Positions 39,530-49,935 of a DNA stretch of 64,000 nucleotides are shown one piece after another. Each line of letters opens with the position of its first letter. The first letter of the stretch is position 1. The DNA lies in NCBI GenBank assembly GCA_011947345.1, contig JAAVTG010000570.1, forward strand, positions 496,001 through 560,000, in the 5' to 3' direction. Made by a program: the position numbers and the translations under genes. Under the pieces are notes generated by a model. The model saw only the letters and a list, made by a program, of their open reading frames with translations. It made no database searches and had not been told where the DNA came from. Source of the stretch: Phytophthora quininea. Taxonomy: Eukaryota; Oomycota; Peronosporomycetes; Peronosporales; Peronosporaceae.

Positions 39530-40848
39530 ATGACTCACGACCTCGACTCCGTAGCGGGCTTCGACCAACTTCTGTGGGACTTGCAGCCCCATTCCACCTC
39601 CGTATCGACTTCTCCAACGTCCAGGATGCAACTCCCAACTCCTGACGACCATCCAAGCCGAGACAGCCTCCCCATGACGTTCAACCTGAACGAACTCGAG
39701 CAACGAGCGCTGCTTGACGTCCTCAACGAGTACAAGGAGCCGTTGGAGCCCAGTACCAACCATTTCGGCAGCGTTCAAGCTCTTTGCGCAGTCGACAAGC
39801 GCCCAGTCGACAAATCAGCCGACGCAGCGTTCAAGTTGGCCGTCAAGCGGGCCAAAGCGACTAAGCGACGTAATCGCCATCGAGAACGCGTGAAAGCCGA
39901 GTGGCAGACGTTGAGGCTGCAGAACACACAGCTGAGTGCGCAGCTTGAGGCTTTGAAGAACTCTCAAGTCCATGGAGTCGGCAATGTGCACTGGCAAGTG
40001 ATGGCGTCGAAAGAGTTGACTGCGCGACTGCAAGTCGAAGGCGAACAGCGCAACCTCCGGCTGGCAATTGAACACCGAGCGTCAGTCATGCAGAACTTAC
40101 TCGAGTCGTGGCGACATTTCGCGAATTCAACGAACAAGAGCGTACCGAAGCACGAGTGGCTTCCTGGAGACTTTGAGATGTACGAGAACTTCATGCTGGA
40201 GATGGATGCGGCGTACGCTCGAACCGACGAGATGTTGCATCAAAGTGGGCTGGCAGAACCTACTCCAACGAACACGAACTACTATGTGCCGAAGCGCAAG
40301 TGGGATGCTATGAGAGGGATCACCTTCTTTGAAAGTACGACCGCGTTCGTTCTGCCTAGCGGATACCCAAAGACAGCCGACGTCATGTTCGAGAGTATAC
40401 GTCACGTTCTTCGTCAAAACCCGAGCGGAGGTCTTCATGAAGCAGTGGACGATCCAAAAACACAATCGCCGTCAAGTCCATGACAGCCTTCTTTTGCGAC
40501 TCCGGCGAGATGGTTCCTTTCTCGTTGGTCATTGTGATACGGCGGTACGTTGAGCCAAATCGCACCGTGTTGGTGTGGCGAGGCCTCTTTCAGAGTGACG
40601 GAAAATATGCCGGGATCTATTTCAACAACACTGGCTGGACTGTCTTGCGAGCTACGTCGACTGGAACGGATGTGAGGACGTGCGAGCACAACGTTCCGAT
40701 GTTTTTAAACACCACGGAAACGATCACCGCTCCAGAGATGAGTGAATATGCAGAGTTTATGATGCGCTCTGCTCAACCGCATACGCTCAAGCTGGCTCAG
40801 CAAATGGAGCAAATGCTGCTGGAAGACCGTCAAACAGTCAATGTTTAA
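39530..40848 (+). CDS. Family 2 bZIP-like/START-like protein (one frame break)
   Basis: Single exon, about 439 aa. ATG 39530 (MTHDLDSVAGFDQLLWDLQP). Acidic N-terminus (FNLNELEQRALLDVLNEYKE), basic patch (RAKATKRRNRHRERVKAEWQ), coiled coil (TLRLQNTQLSAQLEALKNSQ), a helix (EHRASVMQNLLESWRHFANS), then YENFMLEMDAAYARTDEMLH and the START-like half. In an A run at 40455-40460 one base is missing, so DDPK must shift to NTIAVKSMTAFF; afterwards RRYVEPNRTVLVWRGLFQSD and NNTGWTVLRAT are intact to TAA 40848. Longest of the three MTH(D/N) copies and the source-like copy for the two truncated ones. Confidence 0.78.
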
Positions 40849-40900
40849 AACAAAATATGAATGCTGCATGTATACGTGTATTTGTTTCTGTTGTTGGCCA

Positions 40901-42043
40901 TTAAATGGCAAGGTCTTTAAGCGTGTCGTGGAGCAAGAGCGTCTTCATGGACTTGGTGACTTCCACCTCGTCCAGTTTGACCTCGCTCAGTATCATTTCT
41001 TGAAACTGATCCACTGGCAAATTGAAATGGTTTGTCGAGACGAACGGCACTGGCACTTGACGAGAACAGACTTCCATAATCGCCTCCGATTGCGCTTCCT
41101 TGGACGCGCGAATCGTGATCCAGCTCGTCTCAGTCGTGTCCATACCCGTGAAAATGCCTTCGCCCTCGGTGAAAATCTTCCACACGAAAACGTGGCGAGC
41201 AGCTTCCACGTAGCGGCGACACACCACGCGCTTCACAATTGACACAACCGACCCGCAAGTCAGTGTTCGAGTCTGACGGAACTTGAGCGCAATTGTGTTA
41301 GTTGTGGCCTGATACACTTCGCGGTCCTGCAGTCGATGAGGTAACTTGGCAAACTCCCACATCGCTCGACTGGTGTCCTCGAAACTGAAGGGGTGGAGCA
41401 TCTTGTTAATATGTTGGAAGTACTGGACCTCGTCGTCTTCCTCGCGTCGATGGATCCAGTAGAAAACTTGCTGAGGTCGCGACTCCATCTTGCATTCCTC
41501 GAACACTTGGTCGACTCGAGCGTAACTAGCGTCGATCTCGTCCAGATAAATGTCAAACACAGCCGTGTCCGAGGCCTTGAGTTGAATCCACTTGGACTCG
41601 CCGATCTGCTCTCCATCCAGCGGTGAAATCGTTTTCTGTTGAGGTTGCTCACGGAATGCGCCACTGAGGTGTTCGATGTACGCGGCTTGAGAGGTGACGG
41701 CGACGAAAAGTCTTTTCTGCTGCGCTTCAGACTGTTGTCGAAGCTCACGCTGTCGAAGTGCTACGTCTCTCCAGAACGAGAACGAGAGAGACACATTGGT
41801 CCGAGCCTCGGTCTTCCGGCCTTCCTTTTCCGCCCGAATTTCGTCTAGCTTTCGAGCCAACTTCTTGGTCGCCTGCCGAAGCTCCTCACGTTCGTTCTTG
41901 AGACGTTGACGGTACTTCTTTCGTCGCTCCATTCCTTCCATTGACTTGGACTGGTCATTGCTGATAGACTTCCTTGGTGAAGGGAAGTATTCCGACTCCA
42001 GGAAGGCCGCCACCTCGTCCAGGAACGCGGCCTCGGTCGCCAT
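40901..42043 (-). CDS. Family 2 bZIP-like/START-like protein, intact
   Basis: 380 aa, single exon. ATG 42043 (MATEAAFLDEVAAFLESEYF) is the family start; an upstream in-frame ATG at 42127 adds 28 residues without family character. Residues about 35-75: KKYRQRLKNEREELRQATKK then LARKLDEIRAEKEG (basic coiled coil). Then FWRDVALRQRELRQQSEAQQ, AAYIEHLSGAF and the START-like half: DEIDASYARVDQVFEECKME, YFQHINKMLHPFSFEDTSRA, RYVEAARHVFVWKIFTEGEG, FTGMDTTETSWITIRAS, and a C-terminal helix. Tail-to-tail with the gene at 39530 (52 bases between stops). Confidence 0.87.
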   Translation of the reverse strand: MATEAAFLDEVAAFLESEYFPSPRKSISNDQSKSMEGMERRKKYRQRLKNEREELRQATKKLARKLDEIRAEKEGRKTEARTNVSLSFSFWRDVALRQRELRQQSEAQQKRLFVAVTSQAAYIEHLSGAFREQPQQKTISPLDGEQIGESKWIQLKASDTAVFDIYLDEIDASYARVDQVFEECKMESRPQQVFYWIHRREEDDEVQYFQHINKMLHPFSFEDTSRAMWEFAKLPHRLQDREVYQATTNTIALKFRQTRTLTCGSVVSIVKRVVCRRYVEAARHVFVWKIFTEGEGIFTGMDTTETSWITIRASKEAQSEAIMEVCSRQVPVPFVSTNHFNLPVDQFQEMILSEVKLDEVEVTKSMKTLLLHDTLKDLAI

Positions 42044-42386
42044 CGTGGCGCAAAAGTCAGAATGCTGATGGGGTTGTCCTATCCCGAAGATAGAGAAAGG
42101 GGCTAGGCATCTGTGGGTCATCCACATACGACGATATAATGGTACAGCAACTTGTCTAATACTACTGCAGTTGGTCTACCGCATCATGGTGACTAACAAC
42201 AAGAAGAAGGAAACACGTTATATGCGTGAACCTCTTTACACGGTTGCATCGGCGCGACCACTGCAGTAGGTCGGATAAGCTTTGCGTGAAGGCTTGAGAA
42301 TCTGTCCAAACCCCGCTTGGATGAGCTCTAGACTGCACTGAGTCGGGAGTAATTCCTCGCGAGGTCTTCTATGGGCACAAGGCCGA
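42044..42386. other. Intergenic, no gene seen
   Basis: Upstream region of the 40901-42043 gene; low-coding, no motif recognised. Confidence 0.4.
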
Positions 42387-42590
42387 TTGAGCAACCGGTT
42401 TACAGAACACGTGGTCGTGGAGATCGCCTGCGCCAAGTCTTTGGATGCTAGAAACAAACGCAAATTGTCAGTGAAGCAATTCCAAGAAATGTTTCCGGGC
42501 AAAGTTCAACTGGAAGAGCTGGAAATCCCCAAGGCAACGAACAAGTTCCTGACTCACGAAACGCCGCAAGAAATTAGCAGGAACAAATGA
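42387..42590 (+). pseudogene. C-terminal scrap of a family 2 gene
   Basis: The frame end VKQFQEMFPGKVQLEELEIP, KATNKFLTHETPQEI matches the C-terminus of the gene at 40901 (VDQFQEMILSEVKLDEVEVT, KSMKTLLLHDTLKDL). The N-terminal part of the frame has no family match. It is opposite in orientation to both neighbours and too short to be a gene. Confidence 0.6.
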
Positions 42591-42631
42591 CGCAGTCTTG
42601 TTACAATAACTTACGGCTCTAAACATGCCAT

Positions 42632-43845
42632 TTATTCCTGTTTGACAGCATTGTTGAGCGCGTCCGTGATAAAGAGCTTTTCCATCGCAGTCGTGATCTC
42701 TGCCTCGTCATCTTGGAGTTCTCCTTGCAGCATCTCGCGAAATTGATCAACAGCTTGAGGTCCCGGATTCAGGGTGCAAAACGTTACAGGAACTTGATGA
42801 AAGCAGATTTCCAGTACCGTCTCCGTGTCTGGCTTGTCGTCGGACGGACGAATACTCGTCCAGCTCGTCTCGACGCGGTCCATTCCGCTGAATATTCCTT
42901 CACCCTCAGCGAAGATTTTCCACATGATTACCATCCGATTGTCCTGCACAAACCGTCGAGCTACGAGGCGCTTCAAGATGGAAGCAGTCGAACCCCCAGT
43001 CAAAGTTTGAGAGTACCGAAACGTGAAAGCGATCGTGTTGGTCGGGTCAGGAATATCCTCGTACACTTGTCGATCTTGCTGTCGATGAGACAGCGTTGAC
43101 AATCCCCACATGTAGCGACACGTTTGCTCGAAAGCAAACGGATAGCGGAGTTTGATCCGATACTGGAAGTACTCGGCCGCTCCATCTCCCATGCGTTGGT
43201 GCTCCGAAAACGCCACACCTTCCGACATCGACGCCAGTCCGGAGTTTTCAAACACATCGTCGGTCCTCGCGTAGTCTGCATCAATCTCTTCTATAAACTG
43301 TTTAAACACGTCAATATCGGAGGATTTCATCCGCAGCCACTTGGACTCGTCGATTCCGTGGACAGCAGCATCCGATCCCTTCAATGAGTTCTGGAAAACT
43401 TCGCTGAGGCTTTTAAGGTAAACGGCCTGCGAATTGATGACCGTCATCAGTCTCTTTTGCTCATTTTCCGCCTGTTGTCGCTTCTCTCGCTGGCGAAGTG
43501 CCACATCGCGCCAAAACGTTCCCGAGAGGGCCAAATCTGTGCGAGGGGTGGTCGTCCTCGCCTGCTTTTCCTGCTTCAGTCGTTCCAGCGTCGTAAATAG
43601 CTGCCGCCGCTCTTTTCGAAGCTCTTCCCGTTCGCTCTTGATCTTTTGACGATACTTTTCCCGACGGTCGACATGGTGGCTCCCTTTGTCAGAGTGACGA
43701 CTGCTCCGTAATGTGCCGAGGGGGTCACCAAAGACGACGTGGCTTGCAAGCACTTTGCTGCGACCTTGGGGGTCGACACTCCACAGAGAGCTTCTGTCTC
43801 GAGGAATTCAGTTACTTCATCCAGGAAGGCCGCATCGGTGGCCAT
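42632..43845 (-). CDS. Family 2 bZIP-like/START-like protein (one frame break)
   Basis: About 404 aa. ATG 43845 (MATDAAFLDEVTEFLETEAL) matches the start at 42043. Between residues about 20 and 50 the frame must shift by one base, most likely in one of two C runs near 43728 and 43770, to reach GTLRSSRHSDKGSHHVDRRE and the basic coiled coil KYRQKIKSEREELRKERRQL. After that all is open: FWRDVALRQREKRQQAENEQ, EEIDADYARTDDVFENSGLA, YFQYRIKLRYPFAFEQTCRY, RRFVQDNRMVIMWKIFAEGE, FSGMDRVETSWTSIRPS, ending at TGA 42632. Close paralogue of the gene at 40901, head-to-tail with it. Confidence 0.8.
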
Positions 43846-44680
43846 TGTCGGTCCACGTTTAAAGCGAAATGAATTCGGACCGCATATACGGTGCCGTGAT
43901 GTGTGAGTTAGCGGATCCCATGAGTAAGCATGAGGTTTTCAATAGGGTTAGGGTCACGCTGAATAGTTTTCCAGAAACGATGTTTGTTTCTTATCTTGTT
44001 TTGGCGGCATTCGCATTTGCTCCTCCAACTTGTACGCCACTAAATGGTCTAGCCCTAGCATGAAAATTATATAGAAAGCTAAGAATCTCGAGGGTGTTCA
44101 ATGTCCATTCATGATGACGAAGATCTGCCTTGTCATCTGAGTCACGAAATCTACAAAATGTCGTCGATCAGCAACTACGATGGAAATCTCCGCCTCCGCG
44201 AGCCGCCGCAATACGTGTCGCTGTCGCACAGAGACCGTCAGACCACTTCCAAATGCCGTCGACATCGGGACTCAGAACGTGGCGCGCCTTCTGTTTTCAG
44301 AACGTGATCTGCTCGATTTGGTTTACATACGCTTTTTTGTTTCGTCACGGGTTTTTCTTTCTCAGTCACACCATCTGTGGTCGGCCGCTTTTACCGATGC
44401 CGACGAGGGATACAGTGCACCATTTCAAGCTCTGGTAAACTCACGTGGAAGAGCCAAACTCCAATCTACTGGTATCACAGCGGCTGAAGCCACTTCATAA
44501 TGATCCCCTAAAACGAGTTTGTTTATGTCAGACTTTATCACCATCAAACTCATCTTCCAACACGAGTTGCTCCAGAATTCGCTCGACTTCCTGCCCAGTC
44601 TCGCGACGTATTGGTCCTTCGATCCTTTTCTTTCTGAGCCACCGAGTCAAGACCACAGCACTAACACAAGATTGCATTGG
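43846..44680. other. Gap with outer edge of palindrome III
   Basis: 835 bases without a recognised gene. From about 44340 to 44452 the sequence is a diverged inverted match to 58486-58600 beyond the MULE on the other side. From 44453 on it is the near-identical palindrome III arm. The string CTCACGTGGAAG at 44449-44460 is the unoccupied equivalent of the MULE insertion site. Confidence 0.6.
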
Positions 44681-45973
44681 TCACTCTGTGTTGGAGCACA
44701 AGTTTCCAAGCTCATCAATCGCCAAGCCGTCTGTCGCGAGTGCATCGTCCAGTATGAGTCGCTCCATCATTCGCTCGATTTCTTGGTAGTCTTCCTGCTC
44801 TGACGCAACCATCAGCGTCATATACTGGTCCTTTGTCGCCTTTTCCGTGCTGCCGTTTTGAAAGTGCATGGGCACTATGCGGATGCACGCTTGCACAAGC
44901 GTCGTGGCCGCATTTTCAGAGTCAGTGGGCGGAGCATGCACGACGCACCAACCCGTCTCGTCAGAAGTCAACCCAGGTGTATCGCCACTTGGCTCACACA
45001 GAGCTCGCCACAAGATAACGACACGATTCTGTTCGACGTACCTCCTTACCACATGATGCACCCTCCTTTGGAAAACTTCGCTGTTCTCGTAGCGAAGTGG
45101 GGCATTGAACTGTATGGCCGACGAGTTCTCGGGGTCTGGCAAGCCGTCGTAAACCCGTCGACCTTCCTGTCGATGAGGAACCAACGCCAATTCCCACACA
45201 GCATCACACGTTCTCTTGTAATTGAACGGAACTCTCCCCACCCCGATCGTCTCGAAGTACTCTGTCTCTCCATCCACCTTCCGTTTGGGCTCGCCACGGA
45301 TGATCCCTCCGGGCGTTGGCGTCGTGCCCACTTCTCGGAACACGTCATCCAACTTGGTGTACAGCAGATCTAGATTGTCAAAGTAGGTTTTGTAGAGTAC
45401 TGTATCTCTAGTCCCCAGTCTCGCCTTCTTCTCTGGCACTTGAGCGCCGTCTTCCTCTAAACTCTCCAAGCCCCGAACTCTTTTCTTGAGCACGTCCTCC
45501 AGGTCCTCTATCATCACCGCGCGACTGTTCACTGCGCTCTGCAGTCTCTTCTGGACCGCCTCGGCCTCCACTCTTCTATCGTACTGCCGCAACGCAATTG
45601 CTCGCCACGCTGCGAGGCCTACAGAGTCTTCGGGCCCACTTTTGGGCTCCGGCTTGCTGGTCTCCTTGGCCTGTTGCAGTTGCTGCAACTTCAGAGTCAA
45701 CTCTCGGTCCTGCTGGCGTAAACTGGCCCACTCCGCCTTGAGTCTGCGTCTGTAGGCGTCTCGCCGCTGGCCGGCCTTGAGCTTGGCCAACTCCTGTTTG
45801 CTCCTCTTTTCGTCTTCTTTTGTACTTACAGGACTATTCCCCGCAAGCTCGCTATTGGGAAGAGACTGCAGCGACTGCAGCAGCGCCTCCGTGTCCACCT
45901 CCTCCAGCTGCAGTCCGGCCTGCTCGAGCGTTAGGAAGCTGCCGACGTCGTCCAGAAGCTGCTGGTCCGCCAT
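44681..45973 (-). CDS. Family 2 bZIP-like/START-like protein, left arm of palindrome III, intact
   Basis: 430 aa, single exon, ATG 45973 (MADQQLLDDVGSFLTLEQAG). Acidic N-terminus, basic patch and coiled coil (KAGQRRDAYRRRLKAEWASL, RQQDRELTLKLQQLQQ), second helix (AWRAIALRQYDRRVEAEAVQ), linker with KKRVRGLESLEED, then the START-like half (YFDNLDLLYTKLDDVFREVG; YFETIGVGRVPFNYKRTCDA; RRYVEQNRVVILWRALCEPS; LTSDETGWCVVHAPP) and a C-terminal amphipathic end (YQEIERMMERLILDDAL). Diverges from the decayed copy at 46110 over a promoter with 24-bp tandem repeats. The right-arm twin is scrambled over the coiled coil. Confidence 0.88.
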   Translation of the reverse strand: MADQQLLDDVGSFLTLEQAGLQLEEVDTEALLQSLQSLPNSELAGNSPVSTKEDEKRSKQELAKLKAGQRRDAYRRRLKAEWASLRQQDRELTLKLQQLQQAKETSKPEPKSGPEDSVGLAAWRAIALRQYDRRVEAEAVQKRLQSAVNSRAVMIEDLEDVLKKRVRGLESLEEDGAQVPEKKARLGTRDTVLYKTYFDNLDLLYTKLDDVFREVGTTPTPGGIIRGEPKRKVDGETEYFETIGVGRVPFNYKRTCDAVWELALVPHRQEGRRVYDGLPDPENSSAIQFNAPLRYENSEVFQRRVHHVVRRYVEQNRVVILWRALCEPSGDTPGLTSDETGWCVVHAPPTDSENAATTLVQACIRIVPMHFQNGSTEKATKDQYMTLMVASEQEDYQEIERMMERLILDDALATDGLAIDELGNLCSNTE

Positions 45974-46047
45974 CGTCTATGTCGAAGTGGCATCTCGACA
46001 GACAATGTAGCTTCAAAAGACCTATTTATGTAGTTGTAGTGTACTAG

Positions 46048-46112
46048 TATTGACAAACCCTAGTTATTGTGTATTGACAAAACCTTGTTATTGTGTATTG
46101 ACAAAACCTGGC
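46048..46112. repeat. 24-bp tandem repeat in a divergent promoter
   Basis: Unit TATTGACAAAACCTTGTTAT plus TGTG, present about 2.6 times with small changes. It lies between the divergent starts of the family 2 gene at 45973 and the decayed copy downstream. The mirror is at about 55780-55842. It may be a cluster of protein-binding sites; no known motif recognised. Confidence 0.7.
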
Positions 46113-47298
46113 GATGCCGACGGCGTGAAGGTGTTGGAAGGCGAAGAGGCTCTGGCAAATGAGGCCCAGGACTTCCGCTTGGAGTGTGTGGATGTGCAGA
46201 GGCTACTCCAAGACGCACACGACCTGCTGACAAGTGACCAAGCCAAGGCGCCGCCCAAATCTGCTGGCTGAGAGACGCGATTTGTATCGACAGCGGCGGA
46301 AGGAGGAGCGAGCTTGGCTGGAGCGACAGGAACGGCAGCTGAGAGAGGAGTTGCAGCCACTAGAATAAAGAAGCTCTGTAGCAAACTCTTCTGTAGTGAT
46401 GAAGTAGTTGGTGGAGCGCCGTCCACTTGGAGAGCGATCGCTCGCAGGGAGAAACGCCGCCGGGTGGTGGCGCACACGCAGAACGCGCTGCTACAGAGTC
46501 AAGTAGAGATACGAACGAAGCTACCGCTAATCCGAGGGCTGGGAGTCCCTTTCCACAAGTGGCTGCGACGAGAAGGGTTGGGTAATGTGGAGACCGCCTC
46601 GAAGACGAACGACAACGCTTTGTGTGAGCTCTACTTACAGTGTAGCAGAGCTGGGCGGGATGCACCAGCAGACAGATGAGGTTTTGCAGTCGTGGGAGTT
46701 CGGTTCGAGTGGCGCTACGGTCTGAGAGAAGTTTGAACGGAAGCAGGTCGGAGACAGGGAATGTTTCGCGGACGTGGAGATGATGCACTTGCCGTATGAA
46801 TTTGACGACGTCTGCGGGGCCCTGTGGGAGGCGACATCGCTCCCGCATAGGACAATTGAGAGGGTTGAGTTCAACACGCTTCCGTGTCGGAATGACACCT
46901 TCGCGGTGAAGTTTCGAGTGAGTTCCCAGAAGCACTGTGGCAACGACGTGGATGTTAGGACTCATGTTGTTGCGTGGCGGTACCGGTACTGTGAGGACGG
47001 CCGCACAGTGATCGTGTGGTTTGGTGTCATGGAAGCGGAGGGAGATTTTGCTGGTATTCGTGTGACCGACACGAGGTGGTGCGTCGCTTACCCTATTGCA
47101 GGACATTTTAGTGAAGATCCATCGACATTGGTTCAGAAATGCTGTCGAGTCGAGCCATTCATCATTAACAGACCGTCCTCAAGGGCCCAAGCGTTCATTG
47201 AGCTGAACCTTCGCCAGAGCCAGGATAGCGATCCTGTCATTGCTGACTCGCTCGCCAAGCTCACAATTGAATTATTCGTCCAAGTGGAGGGCTCATAA
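46110..47298 (+). pseudogene. Decayed family 2 copy, left arm of palindrome III
   Basis: Family 2 segments occur in order but in changing frames: VLEGEEALANEAQDFRLECV (N-terminal), RRDLYRQRRKEERAWLERQE (basic coiled coil), STWRAIARREKRRRVVAHTQ, ELGGMHQQTDEVLQSWEFGS, then a long open START-like part from 46774 (MMHLPYEFDDVCGALWEATS; VDVRTHVVAWRYRYCEDGRT; DTRWCVAYPI) to TAA 47298. At least four frame changes or stops separate them, and the right-arm copy shares them, so this was a pseudogene before the palindrome formed. No reliable start codon. Confidence 0.7.
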
Positions 47299-47478
47299 CT
47301 ACTTGGTCCTGAAAACGTGCCGTAGCGTTGGAAAACTTGACGTGGTGTCGATGAGCATCCCACGGGTTACACAATCAATTCGTCACGGCTGCTACATGTA
47401 TCTCGAGAACTCACACACGCGGGGGAATCGAGAAACTATGTTGCCGGTACATTTTGCTTTAAATTATGCGAGACTTTT

Positions 47479-49480
47479 CTATGAGGTAATTGCGATGACG
47501 ATCCAGGCCAGGCCTAGCAACGCCAGTGCTGCGGTGTGGTGGTCGCCTACGCCGCTGATCGTTGTGCGAGTCGTGACGGTGGTGGTGGTGGTCGTGGTGG
47601 TGGTGGTCCCGCTGCTAGAACTCCCAGTGCCTTCCTCTGTCGTTTCAGTCATCACGAATTGATTCGGGTCATCGGCGTCACAGACGACGAATGGGTCAGG
47701 GCAGGTGATGAATCCGGTAAAGCCTGGAACGGAGCGCTTGTCGCCCTTCGCGGTGCAGTTAACACTCACGCTGTCGGTGGTTTTGCTGCGAGGGAGGGTG
47801 AGCTCCACTGCAAATGCAGACACGTTTGTATCTGTGTTCGTGGTTTGGAAGCACCGCATCGCGTAGCATCCAGTCTGTCGGTTCGAGATGCTCCAGCTAG
47901 AGGAGTCGGCGCTGCGTAGCGTAGTCGCCGTGCATTTACAAGTAGGGCAATAGGTCTCGCCAAGCGCGTTGATGTTGGTGCTGCCGATCTTGAGCAGGTT
48001 GCTGGTGATGGAGCAATCGCCCTCCGTATAGCCGACGTTGATGGGGCAAAAGTCGGGGAATTTGTTGTTGGCGCCTTTGGTGGGGTAGCCCGGGAAGTAC
48101 TGGTACTCTGGAGGGATAGACTGCCCGGCGTTATTCACCAAGGTGCAAGCCGAGCGCGACATGCCGTCGGCTGAGCAGCTTTCGACGTTGCTGGTGCAGT
48201 AGGTAGCGTCTACAGGGACTTGCGTGGCGGGATCGATGCACTTGTCCGTGGCGAAGTTGCAGCCCTTCTGGTTGCCGAACTGCATCTTCTGGGCGGTCGA
48301 GATGTTGACACGGTACCATCCCGAGTCCTCGAAGAAAGCGAGTGTGAGTCCGCTGAAGATGTTGCGGTAGCTGTCGACGGGCGACATGTACTCGGGCTCG
48401 AAAATGCGCTCTTCCCAGTGCGAGCCGAGGCAGCCGCCGTCTTGCGACTCGATTTCTGCTCCCGCGAGCGTCGAGCAGTTAAAGTGCTTCTGCACGTAGT
48501 CGCGGACGTGGGGCGTCACCATTTTGGCCACGATGTGGTCCCTCTCGGAGGTGAATTGGATCGTGTCGTTAGAAGGCTGCACGAAGTAGTTGATAGCATT
48601 GCCGTTCGGACAGGTCCCTGAAGTGAAGATGGGTGGGTTGCCGGTCTGGTCGCGAGGTGTCCGTGGTGTGCCGTCTTCGGTTCGCATGAGTGGGAAGAAG
48701 CGCGACGAGAAGCCGAGCGCGTGGGTGAACTCGTGCAGGGCGGTGGACACGTGGCGTTCGAAGTCGATGGCTGCCGACGTGAGCTTGTCCGGGCAAAAGT
48801 TGACCATGCCGAAGGTGGGTCGGTCGTATTGGTCTTGCTGGCACGTGGACGCGTACGCCAGCGTCGTGCCTCCCTGGCAGTTGGTGGTGTTTTCCGCTCG
48901 TACGTAGATGAGGAAGTCGGAGTTTGGGATGCCAGTGCCTTTCGGACTGGTGGTGCACTGAGTGCAACCGGTTGAAGTGCAGCTGCCGCAGTATTGCATC
49001 GAGTCGAAGTGCGCGGCAGGCATCGGCATCTCCAGACAGGTGTCAGTCGTAGCGATAGAGTGACAGGTTTGCGTGGCCGAAAAGTAGCTAGTGCAGAAGT
49101 GGTGGGCGTAGAGGTTGCCGCTGACGGGGACGACCTGGAGAGCTGTGCGAACGCGTCGAATGGCCTCGTCCACGATCAACGACACTTGCGCGCGCGTCGG
49201 CCGGTAGCTTGCTCAGGCTCGAGTTGTCGTAGTAGGGCGTCATGCGAATGGGTTGGAAGGTCGATGTCGAAACTTGTGCTGTCGTGGAGCTGGAGGCGAC
49301 TGCGCCCAGAGCTCGCAGCCTGCGGCTTCGCTCGAACGGGTGCGTGTTGTCGTAGTCCTGTTGTCCGACAACGTGTCGGTGGTCGAGCGAGTCGTGGATG
49401 CAACTTTGCACGGCAGACCCGACGCCAAGCAGGAAAAGTGCGACCAAAGCAGGCCGGCGGCCAGATCCACGACGCAGCAT
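47479..49480 (-). CDS. Leishmanolysin-like zinc metalloprotease (GP63, M8), GPI-anchor type; one frame break
   Basis: About 667 aa. ATG 49480 opens a signal peptide (LVALFLLGVGSAVQS). The pro-region and catalytic domain follow; between them the frame shifts at a GC-dinucleotide run near 49190-49196. The catalytic domain has the HExxHxxGF site (ALHEFTHALGFSSRFF), the third zinc-ligand segment GSHWEERIFEPEYMSPV and many cysteines. A Thr-rich stalk encoded by GGT/ACC repeats (47570-47611) leads to a hydrophobic GPI-type end (AALALLGLAWIVIAI). Surface or secreted protease by family. The right-arm twin shares the N-terminal break, so either both are affected or the run is mis-sequenced. Convergent with the decayed copy at 46110. 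Confidence 0.85.
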
Positions 49481-49935
49481 CTTGCTGCTTGTTGGTGTTG
49501 CAGGAAGCTGCTGCGTTGGGAAGTGAGAGATGCATCTGGATGGAGGTGCTTTGAGATCGCCATGACAGACAGAGGATCACCATGTCTGATGACAAGCATT
49601 ACAGGCCAAGTTGTCTATCTTTGCTGCTCACACGGCTAACCTTGGTCAAGACGCTAAGCAAAAATGGAAATTGGCTGAACAGATTTGGCAGTTGAGCATG
49701 TACTTGCTCAAGCAGCTGCGCAAATAAAGATAAGAAAGAACTTACCCAACGCATAAGCGACGACCACACTGACACTCAAAGATCGCCATGACGTGCATCA
49801 GCATTGACTTGGAGGCGTGTTTTCGTCTTCAAACGAGATGGAATTGAAGTGCACTTCGCGAAACACGGGGAAGCCCCAAACTCGAAGATCCTTGTCATAA
49901 CGTGCTCATCGAAGTCTCCCAGTGCTGAGTGAGCG
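49481..49935. other. Upstream region of the left GP63 gene; start of the palindrome III spacer
   Basis: 49481-49565 is arm; 49566-49935 is unique spacer. The string AAAGATCGCCATGAC near 49782 is a small echo of the arm edge. No gene seen. Confidence 0.4.

Larger units (their letters stand above)
44453..49565. repeat. Palindrome III, left arm (inverted copy of 52332-57440)
   Basis: About 5.1 kb carrying a family 2 gene, a decayed family 2 copy and a GP63-like protease. The inverted partner 52332-57440 is nearly identical; differences noticed are mostly single-base runs, a longer GGT repeat here and a few substitutions. Inner edge at ATGGCGATCTCAAAGCACC. The spacer is 49566-52331. Confidence 0.9.
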
